Both the position numbers and the translations under genes were made by a program. The notes beneath the pieces are model-generated. The model was not told where the DNA came from. It saw nothing but the letters and a program-made list of their open reading frames with translations, and made no database searches. DNA of 64,000 nt, taken from assembly GCA_963965975.1 (NCBI GenBank), contig OZ014411.1:8433501-8497500 (forward strand). The letters run 5' to 3'. Of the stretch, positions 11,186-23,000 are shown piece by piece. This DNA is from Xestospongia bergquistia (lineage: Eukaryota > Porifera > Demospongiae > Haplosclerida > Petrosiidae). Each line of letters opens with the position of its first letter. The stretch's first letter is position 1.

Positions 11186-13267
11186 ATGGCTGTCGAATCT
11201 AACAAAGAATTGCGAATCTTATTGTCTTTACGTTGTCTTTGCAAGGCAAGCGCAAAGGGAGAAGTTATTAACGTAAAGAGTATCATGACTGATATAACAG
11301 ACAAGATCTCAGTCCTAGAGTATCAAGCTGAAATACATGATACCATATTTGTTACGAGGAGTCCTATACATGAAGCTGCCTATCATGGTCATTTGGAAGT
11401 AGTCCAGTACTTTTTAGAGAGTTATTCTCATCTTATTGACATTAATCAGGTAGCATCAGTTGATGAGTGTAAAAGAGATGTTAGAGATACTTTCATTCAA
11501 CCAAATCAGATCACACTCTTCATGGCTGCTTGTTGTGGGGGTAATCTTGACATAATTCGGTACCTAGTCAAGAAAGGGGTTGACGTTGATAAGGAGACTC
11601 CAATATGGGGGCAACCTATTCTTATTGCTGCAGCATGGGGTAAGCTTGGTGCTGTAAAATACCTTCATGCTGAACATGGAACACCTATCAATGGCGTAGT
11701 TGATGGACATGGCAGAAGTCCGTTATTATTAGCATGTGCCTCTTGTAATGCTAGATATGATGTAGTAGAGTATTTGTTAGCTCAAGGTGCTGATGTACAT
11801 CATAATAGCTTTGAGGGATACAGTGCTATCCACCTGGCTGCAGCTAGTGGAAAAGTGGATGTTATCCAACTTTTACTAGCAAATGGAGCGAGTCCTAGTT
11901 TTCAAGGTAGTACTTCTAATCCTTATAGTAAGGACTATCTTCCTTGTCCTTTGTATGTAGCTGCTGCTGAAGGACATAAGGCTGTAGTTGACATGATGAT
12001 GGATTTACCAGATTGTCCACTTCTATGTAAGTCAGATGCATACCTTGTTTTAGCTGTCTTACCAATGTTACGCTCTCGATTTCCTTACAATGATAATGTT
12101 CGACTATGGCGAGACAAGGAACACTGGAAATTAGCTTTACAATATCTTGAAGAAAGTCCAATGATGCCAGCTTATCCTCCTTTAAAAAAAGAGTATGGAT
12201 ATCGTAGTGAATTTGTCAAAGTCAATCAGCTTGTCCAGGTATGGGACACCACTCAGTTTAATTTATTGGACATGTACTATCAGGCTTTCATGATAGCAGA
12301 AAGATGCCTAGGACTTTATTTTGTGAGCCCTATTATTTGGAAACACAACATGGCACTATGGCTTGGTGCAAAAGCGATTATTGTCTTTAAAATTCCAGAG
12401 GCTCAATATTTAACACTTCAAAGCATAAGATTATGTCTTGGTTGGCTAAAGAATTTATTCTATAATCCTTATTATAATGGAAATATTATTGTGTTAATGA
12501 AGAATTTAAGAGGAACAATTCTTTGTTGTCAAGCTGCTTTGAAGAAAGTTGAGATAAATGAGTGGATATTTTTTCCATCTTACATTGACTTGGTGATAGA
12601 TACATTGGATATGTTTAAATGTCTTTATGACAAGGCTCTGAAAAACAACTTTCGTGTTGATGCTGTTTGTTGTTTTACTGCTGTTGATATTTTTCTAATG
12701 TTTGTATTGTCAGTGATATCTGATGTAGGACTCTCTTTAGATGGCATTCCATCTCTTAGTCTACAAACGAAAATAAAGGATCTGACCACCAGATTTCTCT
12801 ATCAGCCATTTGGGTCGACATTAATTCACCAATTTTGTATGTCTTCTTCAGATATTGTAGATGTTGTGAATACTTGTCAGTCAGAATATATAAACTTCAG
12901 AAAAGCTGTACTTCTGTCATTGAAATTACTTTTGTCTTTAGGTGGTAATAAAGCAATAAACCATTGTGACATGGATGGTGACAGACCTATTCACATAGCT
13001 GTTAAAAAAAAATACTTTGACATGTCATCAGAGCTTGTTACAATCCTTCTCGAAAATGGTGCTCATGTTGATGCAGTTGACAAAAGTGGTGCAACTGCCT
13101 CGGACTATTGTGCAAAGGACAGTCCTTCTCTACCGACTGATCCTCTTCCTCTTTTTTGCTGTGCAGCTCGAAGTGTTATATTTTACGATATACCTTATCA
13201 GAAAATTGATTTACCTGAACATATAATACAATTCATACAGTTACATGATAGATTAAATTGTCAATAA
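11186..13267 (+). CDS. FEM1-like: FEM1-like ankyrin-repeat protein, CRL2 E3 ligase substrate receptor
   Basis: Single exon, 693 residues. FEM1 proteins recognise C-terminal degrons and bring substrates to cullin-2 ubiquitin ligase. Residues about 58-290 hold six or so ankyrin repeats (SPIHEAAYHGHLEVVQYFL, SAIHLAAASGKVDVIQLLL and others). Residues about 300-520 are a helical segment matching the FEM1 TPR-like middle region, and about 597-640 a further ankyrin pair. The tail has a VHL-box-like BC motif PLFCCAARSV (655-664) followed by LPEHIIQFIQLH, in the same place and order as the SLKCLAARAV and cullin-2 motifs of FEM1B. An in-frame ATG opens the ORF, and the N-terminus aligns in length with FEM1. 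It is more divergent and longer than vertebrate FEM1 (about 620-670 residues) and intronless, so retroposition is possible. The family call is good; the A/B/C subtype cannot be assigned. Confidence 0.8.
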   Translation: MAVESNKELRILLSLRCLCKASAKGEVINVKSIMTDITDKISVLEYQAEIHDTIFVTRSPIHEAAYHGHLEVVQYFLESYSHLIDINQVASVDECKRDVRDTFIQPNQITLFMAACCGGNLDIIRYLVKKGVDVDKETPIWGQPILIAAAWGKLGAVKYLHAEHGTPINGVVDGHGRSPLLLACASCNARYDVVEYLLAQGADVHHNSFEGYSAIHLAAASGKVDVIQLLLANGASPSFQGSTSNPYSKDYLPCPLYVAAAEGHKAVVDMMMDLPDCPLLCKSDAYLVLAVLPMLRSRFPYNDNVRLWRDKEHWKLALQYLEESPMMPAYPPLKKEYGYRSEFVKVNQLVQVWDTTQFNLLDMYYQAFMIAERCLGLYFVSPIIWKHNMALWLGAKAIIVFKIPEAQYLTLQSIRLCLGWLKNLFYNPYYNGNIIVLMKNLRGTILCCQAALKKVEINEWIFFPSYIDLVIDTLDMFKCLYDKALKNNFRVDAVCCFTAVDIFLMFVLSVISDVGLSLDGIPSLSLQTKIKDLTTRFLYQPFGSTLIHQFCMSSSDIVDVVNTCQSEYINFRKAVLLSLKLLLSLGGNKAINHCDMDGDRPIHIAVKKKYFDMSSELVTILLENGAHVDAVDKSGATASDYCAKDSPSLPTDPLPLFCCAARSVIFYDIPYQKIDLPEHIIQFIQLHDRLNCQ

Positions 13268-16200
13268 GATATATATCTGTTATCTCTCTAGACTCTGGCA
13301 GCTCTTTACATGTGACTAAGAATACAGATATTAGAGTAGTAAGATTCCTACATTGTAATAGCTTTAGGACTGGACAAATTTCACGTGTGTTAAGTCAATT
13401 AGCTCTTTATGATCGTAAGTGGGTTGTACAATAGTTTTGGCCACATTATTAAGACAACCCAGACAAGAGCCAGTAGTGTAAATTAAAGTAAAGCAATGAT
13501 TTACAGAATCTTATGCTGACAGAGTCCTATGTACCACATATTCCTTCAAAATATTCCTCGTCCAACAATATTCTTACATTATTTTGCAAGAAACACTTCT
13601 TTATTGATTTCTCATTCATGTGATAGTTTGTAAACTTCCGTCATCTTCACCGGAAATAAATGTTCATGAATTTTGTAATTGCATTACGTCATTATTATAT
13701 AATAAGAGTAAACCCCTCTACTTTTACGTTTTAATTGACTACCCACTAAATTGCTCAATATCTGATACCTTGTTTACTTTGCCCATCCCTCCAGAATCTG
13801 ACCTGTCTCATAGAGTGTGTTGGGAACGCTCTCTAGATTTTCTCTTTATCCTGTCTTTGATTGTATTGTGATTCTTCTTCTTTTGTTTCTCGAGTTGAGA
13901 GAAGTTGGCGGTATACATGTTATGTAAGTTTAAAAAGTTCAAATATTTTATGCCAAAATGATATATAATTTTATCATTAGTACCCAATAATTGGCTATAT
14001 GGCTTACTATTAGTGATCACGACTCATGTTTGAGTTAGATTTTTATGATTGTAGGTTTGTCAATGTTAAAATATCACTAATGTAACATGATTTTCGTTCA
14101 GCATTGGCTATTATTAAAGTATATGGTACTTCTATTATAGAGCTGAGAATTTAATTGTTGCTATCACCTCTAGAGATATGTAGTGTTATAATGTATCATG
14201 TTGCTATGGTAGCATGTTTAGCAAATGATAAGATCTTGACTAACTTGATTGAATGTTTTGTGTGTGTGTGTGTGGAAAAATGTGACCTCTTTAGTGTTTT
14301 GTGCTGTTTGATATAATTACAGTACGTGTATTCCTGAGTAATTAATTGATCATAACTTACTCTCTATACTAACAATTCCTGTCAGTATTGTCTCTAATTT
14401 TCCCTGCAGTATTAACAGTTAGTTCTTAGTATTCAATTTGGTATAAAGGTTGAATGTCATCATAATTATCTCTTATTACATAGTTTTAGTTTCATAGTTG
14501 ACAAATTAAATGCCAAATAAGTTGTTTCCAGTTGACACACATGCATGAACTCACTTTCCTTGAAGTCTACATAATACTGTACATTGATACATTACATATA
14601 TGTACACATGTACTGTTATTGAGTGGTAAAGAGCCTTTATATATTTATATATCATATCAGAAGGTATATGTAGTCTGTTTAGTTGTCCAACTTAACCCTA
14701 TTACTTTAGTTGTAAAGAGCCATATCTATGGACTCAGCCTGTATGTGGTGAGCATCTGATGACAATACTACTGCTCTGTTGAGACAATCCTGTAATTTAT
14801 TACTAGTATATTCTCACTCAAAAGTGATTTTGATTTTTTTCGTCCCAAAAATTAAGTCATATTGTATTTTATGCAACGTGTCTGTGGCTCTTTGATTCAA
14901 GAAATGTTAATGATATTACTGTTTTGACAATGCATTGATATTTGTATCATACTAAATGTTGTTTGTTGTGACTGCCAATAATATTGTGATTTCATAATAA
15001 AGTTATAACACTATTTTTGTTATAACTGGCTTCATTGTGCTGTTCCTTGGATTGTATGTTATACACATTATAGTGTATATAATTATTTTGGAATTACATT
15101 GAGGATTTTTATAATGATTTCTTTTAAAGTCCCATTTGTAATTACGTTAGTGCTAATGATTCATACCATTCACTGATAAGTGACCACAATGGAGAGGAAA
15201 CAATTGTGTAGTAGGTTTTGTAGTTATAGATTTTACAAAATATGAGGAAGTCCAATTACCAATTATGGTCTCAAAAGTGATTTATAATGATATTATAACT
15301 GTCATCAGATAAGATGGTGTGATAATAGCATGTTCAGAATTACCTAATGAACATATCAGTTAGTTGATTATTTATTTGCATGTAATAGATACATGCAAGT
15401 AAATACATGTTATATTAGAGTTATACTTCTTTATTTTAGATACTGAAAGATTTATATCTTATTTTGTCTATCAGCTAGATACTTAAGTGCTTGCACTTAA
15501 ATTGAAATGTTTTGAGACATTATCAATCTTTGTCATGTGTTAACATTATTCATAAGATAAATAACTCATCTGTTATGAAATGCTCTTTATAAGACAATTG
15601 AATCAATTATATTTCTATGCTTATATCAACACTACCTACTTAACAATATGTTCTAATGTTTTGATAAAGTAATTAAGTGTTGCCATGATTTTTTATTGGA
15701 TTAATTACCTTGTCGATAATAATTTTCAATATCTTTAAAACTAGTTCGTTTCAATTGAATTTGTTGATTTAACTGTTGTGCTGTTTATCATATTGGAGTG
15801 ATGAATTACTAATTGATGTACATCCAACTCCCATAATGGTGCTTGTCAGCTTTCTTTGAATTTCTCAATTGTTCCATTCAATTATGTTTTGACACTATAA
15901 GTGTGTGAAGTACATTTACAGCAGGAAATTAACTTGACTACCTCTGCTATCAGGAAAAATTCATGGAACAATGAGTAAACGTAAATGAACCATTAAATTA
16001 GTATTATTAATTGAGTATGTATTTTAAATTGTGTTTACTTATGTCATTACTTTTGGAACACGTGTTGTGATAAATGTGCTTACAATTGCAGTGTATTACA
16101 TTATGTATGGCTCACCGAGTTTAAGAACAAAAGCTCTACTCATATCACCTCTGTGTCATTGTTTACCTCCTCAACAATTTGTATTTACAAATTATTCTTG

Positions 16201-16372
16201 CTTAGACACGTCTATAATGTTTTTGATGTTTTATATATAATATAAATATGAATAGATAAAGAATTCACACATATATGTCATGAATATAGTCATGCTTTTA
16301 AACAAATTTCCTGATTTTGTGCATGTTGTCCTACGTGTTCTCTAAATGTTTATTTACAAGGTGGTATTAATA

Positions 16373-16411
<39 letters not shown>

Positions 16412-17079
16412 GAGATTTATAGCCCATAGATTTTGAATAGGAGTATCAGTTTAGTAGTTCAAAATATATATATAGTCCTTGTGGCAGGTTAATATTTGAA
16501 AATATTGAACCTGACAACTTAAATAGCTAGTTTCTTCATAATTAGCAAAGAAAGAGGCATATATGGACCTAATGACAAGCTTTACCAGTTTTGTCATTAT
16601 TTATAGGATGTCTTGAGAAATTACATGTACATGTACTTCTGACAGTTATTATTAATTATTGAATTAGGTATCAATGTACATGTTCATGTGTATATATGTG
16701 GGTTTTTCATTTACTATTGTTATTTTTTCTGTCATTTTAGGTCATTGTTTGACTTCAATCTCAACTAACAAGTTTAGCTGTTCTCTACAAACTATATTGT
16801 CCACAGACATTCACTTCTGATCTCCTTTTCGCATTTCCTTATCTCAATTCTCAACTTTTTCTCTGTCGTACACATTTATCTGTCATAATTAACACTCCAT
16901 TACAGTAGTGCCTTGATCGCTAAGGTTTTGCTGATATTGTGGGTTGTATAGCTAATGTCTTACTTTTTGTTATCAGTTCAAATCTTGATTACTCAGAGCT
17001 GTTCTTCCCTTCTTTTCATCACTTCATTATCAACAGTTTTAACTAATTCTTAACTTATGACTTTGGTTCATAATAACAG
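13268..17079. other. Intergenic / probable 5' region of the DUSP gene
   Basis: No coding exon recognised. An ETS-like CCGGAAAT lies near 13651. An (AT)n tract runs at about 16369-16408 and a short (GT)n at about 14262. A pyrimidine tract ending in TTTTAG at 16740, and CAG at 17079, are possible acceptors for a 5'-UTR exon joined to the first DUSP coding exon. The first ORFs here look like chance. Confidence 0.5.
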
Positions 17080-17080
17080 T

Positions 17081-20000
17081 ATGGAGTCCGTACCATTAAT
17101 TCATCCTCATAAGCTGGCTAAAGATCTTCATTCACATCAAGAATATGTACTGTTAGATTGTCGACCTGTTCTGGCTTATAATTCATGCCACATCAGTGGA
17201 GCTGTCAACGTGAACTTTACAGGTAATGATATATGTATATAACAGTATATGAAAAAACATGTACTATACATTACTGCAGTTAATGACATATCTATGTGGT
17301 ATACGATAATAGGACACTTTTCTATGTTCACTATCCAGCTATCTCAATTATGTATTATAAAAGTGATGAAGTCAATAATTAAAATAGAAGCCATATTAGC
17401 AACTTGATTTGGTTAACTTTGTATGTTTTCTCTACTTGTTAAATACTCATTATATTGTGCTGACAAAGCAGGTAATAGATGAGTAATATCTCTGTAGTTA
17501 TGATAAGTACTCTTCACATGCTAGGTGGTTTTAGACCACACAGTAACTACATGTGTATTGAACTGTGTTAATTTGGTCACTAGTTTTGTTGTTTTCCATG
17601 GCTTTTAAAGGGAGAGTAAAAAATTCATGAATACTGATCATTTCATTGACTCCTACAATAAGCACTGTAATGTTGGATGTTGAGTGCCTACATATAAATA
17701 GGTACTGCTAGATGGCCAAAATATTTGGTCTAATACATATTTAGTTGGTGAAGTACATAATAACTTCATTTTATATAAAAATTGTACCTTACTGTCTTAT
17801 TTTTGGATTAGCTAGACTCAATAATGTAATTGAATGTTGTAATAATATACTATGTGCTAATATATTCATTATGATAATAGAAAGTAATTACTTATATTAA
17901 ATAAACTGTTTTACTTTGTAAAACCCTCTTTGTCGCACATTGGTAGATGGTTTGACAGTATTATTTAGCATGATATACTCTTTTGTGGAGATAAGAATTA
18001 AACAAAAAGAAGTAAAATTATGAAAACTGTTTGCTAAAAAAAACTATATCTTTAATCTTGTATGTATTTTTAGGATGATAAGTAAACAGTGTTAGTGTCA
18101 TAAGTAAAGAATTATTGTATTTTAGTGTTGTCTATACTTTCAAACTTTACTTATGAAGACTAGCTAATTGTACTAATACTCTTTTCAATAAATATGACTT
18201 CAAATAAGATATGATGTTCAGTTTGAAATAGTTGACTCAGAGTGTTGAGACTTGTACTACTTTAATAAGTATTGTTAAATTAATCTTATCAGTTATCACT
18301 AATAAATGACTGTTTATCTTTTCTATAGGTATGATGAAAAAACGATTTATATCTGGTAAAATAGGTCTGGCTGATTTAGTTACTACGGAAGAAGGCAGAA
18401 CTAGATTTCGTAACAGTGACACATCACCAACGGTAGTCTATGATGAAGATACCAGTGATATCAAGAACCTTAGTACCTCTCAATCTTTATTTCTGGTTGT
18501 GTCAGCATTGGCAAACATGGGCCGTGATATGTACATTTTAGAAGGTTAGTGATTTGTTTACAATGACATTGTCTTGTATATTGTCTTGGCATTTAAACTT
18601 CTCATTAGATTATTAGTCTGTTATATTGAAGTTTCATCTAGATGTTTTAATTAGTACTTTAAAAACTATTACATATACAGCATGCATATACATCTATATA
18701 GTTTACACATACAACATGGTACATGTATATTTGTTATTTGGTGTAGAGAAGCAGTTAATGCAAACATTGATAGCCAAGGTATAATATGCATTGTAGGTAG
18801 ACGGGTTGTATGAGATTGTCGTTGAGTTGACTAGCGTTAATATTGTGTTATCATTTTTATTCTGTATTTTAGGTGGACTGAGTGAATTTGGTGTACTTCA
18901 TCCTAGTCTATGTGAGATATCCGTTCCTAAACCACTTCCTAAACATTATCTTCCTCCTCCCCCCAGGGCATCTACACCAGGTAGATACATATTGTACTAT
19001 AACTCTACAAACATGCAGTAATAATGCATTGAGTTGTACTGCAAGTACAATGCAGTACATGTATACATGTAGTGTGTAATATATAATCTTTTGTAGGCAT
19101 GTTGTATAGACCTTTTTAAAATATATTAATAATTTTATTAACTCTAAAAGGTAAAGGTTACTTAATATTGAGTTAATGTACATATATTCACGCAATAAAA
19201 GATAAAAATCATGTTATATGCATGAAATAGATACTATAATTGGATCCATACATGTTGTTTTTCTAATGTAGGTATTTGAGTTATTAACTTGCGGACATGT
19301 ACAACTGTGTGTATAAACTAACTCTAATACCATGTATATCATTGATGTGTAGTATTGATTTTTCAATTATTTCTATAGGTATGCGTGATCAAGCTCTTGA
19401 CTGGCATACAGCACCTCCTGTACAAGTGTTGTCCTTCTTGGTCCTTGGGAGTGAAAAAGATGCTAAAAGTAAAATGGTGAGTCTTATTGTATGTGTATTA
19501 TTTATCTTGAATTGCATCTAAACATGTGTCAAGTAAATCTCAATTAAACAATTAATGCTCTTGTTGAGATCTTCAGTATGGCAATTTTATTTGTACCTTG
19601 AAGTGTAGCGTTCATTATTTTACTAATCGAGATCAAATGTTGGCATTCAAATCACACTTCTGCTACTGATGAATTTTATTAGCTTTTTACACAAGTGCCA
19701 TGATGATAACTATGCTGATCAAGCCTTGAACCTCTTATAATCAATCTCCTTTCTTGCTTAGCATTTTATTTAATACAATGTAGATAATGTGTATTTTGTA
19801 TGTACTACAATTTCCTTTGAAATGTTGCGTGTTGCATATCTAGGTAGCATTTGCATTGTTAATACCATACTAAAGTCTGTCTTGAAATGGCTAGCTATAG
19901 GTTTGAAGAACTTCCTAAAAAGACCCTGCTTATGTCTACAAAAACATCAACCAAAGCGGTTGTTATGTAGCAAATTTGGAGGAAACAGTTAAAAATGTGT

Positions 20001-23000
20001 TATTCGCCAACATGTACTATCAACAGCAACAAGTGAGAAATTTAAATGTTTGGAGATGTATTATTGAAATGCTAAATAGCCTCAGCAGTCTGCAGTTCCT
20101 CAGGATCTATAAATTGTAAAGATGCTGCTCTATTATGTACACATAAGTGATGATGCAAAAAATTGTAAAGAAAATGGCGCCAATTATGAATTCTTATTTG
20201 CATTCGAAAGTGTCCTTTACATTAATAAGGTGCTTTTCAATACTTTTAACATGAGAGACTTGTAATTTCAAGATATTTAACACACTGGACACTGTTTGTG
20301 TTAAATTGAGAAAGAGTGGTATTGATGTTGAGGTACAATACACATCATGTAACAAACAGTTAATAGAATATATCACTTTGATGGATGAAGTACATGGTCC
20401 TATGATGTTAGCATCTTCACACTTATTAATTCTTGGCAAAGTGACAAATTCAGTATTATTGTTTCTCTTTTTCATAAATGGAAGTACCATCACAATATTC
20501 CTAGGACAAGTTGTACAGTTATAACATGATGAGCTGGGGCACATGCGTGTACATGTATGTGTGTGAATGTCACATGTATGCATCCTGTAATTGCTAGCAA
20601 GGAGGAGTTATGTGCTATGTATGTCAGATACAAGTGGCCATTAAGTAATTTTTAACCTACTGCTGGAATTTTTCATCATCTCTATTATTATGAAGATGGA
20701 ATACAAGCCACTATTTGCTTCTATCCTAATCCCCTTGGTCATTGTCACTATGTGGTTATTGGCTGATAATTACAATCTGGGACATGTCAGTGCATTCCTG
20801 GGACACTTGGACAGAATAGTAATTTCTGGGAACAATTCAGGGAAATCTCAGACAGTTGACAACTATGTATTAGTCAGCATTATGTTTTTAATAAATCAAG
20901 ATTACATATAGGACAAGGAGATGTTTCACAAGTAGGATGTTGATGTAAAAGAGATTTATTGCTGTTTCTGAAATTTTAGCTGCAGATATAAAATGCTTAC
21001 ATGAGTGTTCATTAATGACATACAAAGTATGCGTTGTATCATGTCATGTCATGTCATAATAGAATGTGAGGAATCCATTCACTTTTTACAGAAGTTCTAG
21101 TTTATTACTTTCCTACGAGTAAGCAGTTTACTGTCTATGTAAAATTTGTGGAGTAGCAAGACAAACTAATTCTCTTTAGCTTATGAGTTATAAAACATCT
21201 CAACTTCAACAGAGAATATTTTTTTTAGAAGTCATATAAAATCCTATAAACAATTTTATTGGAATTTTTTAGGGGCATGAATTGAAGCGTTATCCATAAT
21301 GTTTAACAAGCACTCATCTCTGTATAAGCTAATTTTTTAAAAACTGGTTTTGTAAACAATATGTGTGACTGCTTTATATTTACTATATGTAAATGATGAG
21401 TATAAACTAATGAGATAGAAGAACAGGTGGGATATCAATACATATCAACCAGAAAAAAAACTTGCATAAATAGTTATGTTTTTTAAAATAATAATCCTCA
21501 CTCTGCCATGAAGATAAATTAAATTTAATTCAGTGTAACTAAACTAAAATAATACCTTTGTGTTGTATGATGTTGATTCTGTGGTGTACTTTTTTCAATA
21601 AATTTTGCCTCTACCCTATAATTATTTAAACAGTAATGTGAGATTAATTTGTATATTTTATTTGGTTGACCTTGTCTGAGATATTTCAAGAAAAGGAATA
21701 ATATGACCTTGTCTGAGATAATTCAAGAAAAGGAATAATATGACCTTGTCTGAGATAATTCAAGAAAAGGAATAATATGACCTTGTCTGAGATAATTCAA
21801 GATAAACACAAGAAAAATAATGGGCAGCAGCTTTTAGCGTTTTGGTTAAAATTTCTCCTGAACCAGGAGAGGTCTTAGAAATTGCTTGCACAATTATATA
21901 AAATATCCTCCTCTGTTACATGAAAAAATTCTGTTAAGCGCAACAGTATGGATAATCTTAGAGCAAGCAATGCTAAAACTAGAAACAAATCACAGATTCC
22001 TAGAATTGATAAGAATCCATACATCAGCATGATATAATATCACTATTTCTAAGAAATGTTATTATTATCAAATAGAACTCTTATATCTGTATACCAGCTC
22101 TACTTGTTAAGTGAATTCTTTTCATTCATTAGCCAATAATGCATATAGTTGCTGAGTGCGTTAGCATGAGGCATTTAATCTTATAAGGGTTCAGTGCTGT
22201 CTTAGACTGATCTCATGGGGAAATGTTTATATATAGGTCACTCTTAGGAATGTAATTATTTGCTTTTTAGAACACATAATTACAGGAATGTTTATTTTTC
22301 ATGAATAAGTAAATGAAGTTATTTGCTAATAATAAATGTGTGTATAAATGAAAAGCCATAAGTAGTATTGACAAATGTCAGCGGTATTTGTCAAAGCTGA
22401 GAAAAAGATAGTTTCACAATTTGTAAGAGTCACAACTTCATGTTTGTCATGAAACTTCTTTAATCGCCAACGTATTTGTGAAACAAACCTGAATACTTGC
22501 ACTCATTCTATCAGTTAACTCTCCATTGAAGAATGAAGAAGTCTTCCTTGACTTCATTGGAGATAAAGATGTCAAGATACCACATACAGAAGATAGCAAA
22601 CAAATGTCGCTTATATCATAGAAAGTTCTCTTTTCAGCCATTACTGGCGACACATCTGTGTATGTGGCATTGAGGCTTCATGCGCATATATTCCTAATAT
22701 ATCTAATAGATGTTATGTATAGGGCACTTTAAAAAAAAAGATTATTATTACGTCTAGTTATTCCTTCCTATGTCATGTTAAGTGAGGATGCTTGGAATGA
22801 AATTATGGAAATGTTGCATCATTGAAAGATATAAGCAATATTTCTTACTTCAAGTAATAACTATAAGTAACTTAATTCTTTCCCTATTCCTTGTTCCTTT
22901 TTGATGAAGCTACATTAATTACTAATATTACACTCCCAGCACAAGATACTCTGTCCTTACCAAGAAACTAGAAAACTTAGAAGAGGGTATCTTATCATGC

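Noticed and set aside
14532-14759. 75-codon plus ORF between FEM1 and DUSP genes
   Set aside because: Composition typical of random AT-rich sequence, with no motif or splice context.
18908-19195. 95-codon minus-strand ORF
   Set aside because: It lies antisense to DUSP exon 3 and the intron after it and shows no family resemblance.
20194-20583. 129-codon ORF on the minus strand in DUSP intron 4
   Set aside because: Low-complexity Cys/Thr/His-rich start, no recognisable domain, and it overlaps another ORF on the plus strand. Judged a chance ORF in degenerate sequence.
22447-22653. 68-codon minus ORF
   Set aside because: No recognised domain, and no link to the neighbouring hAT frame.
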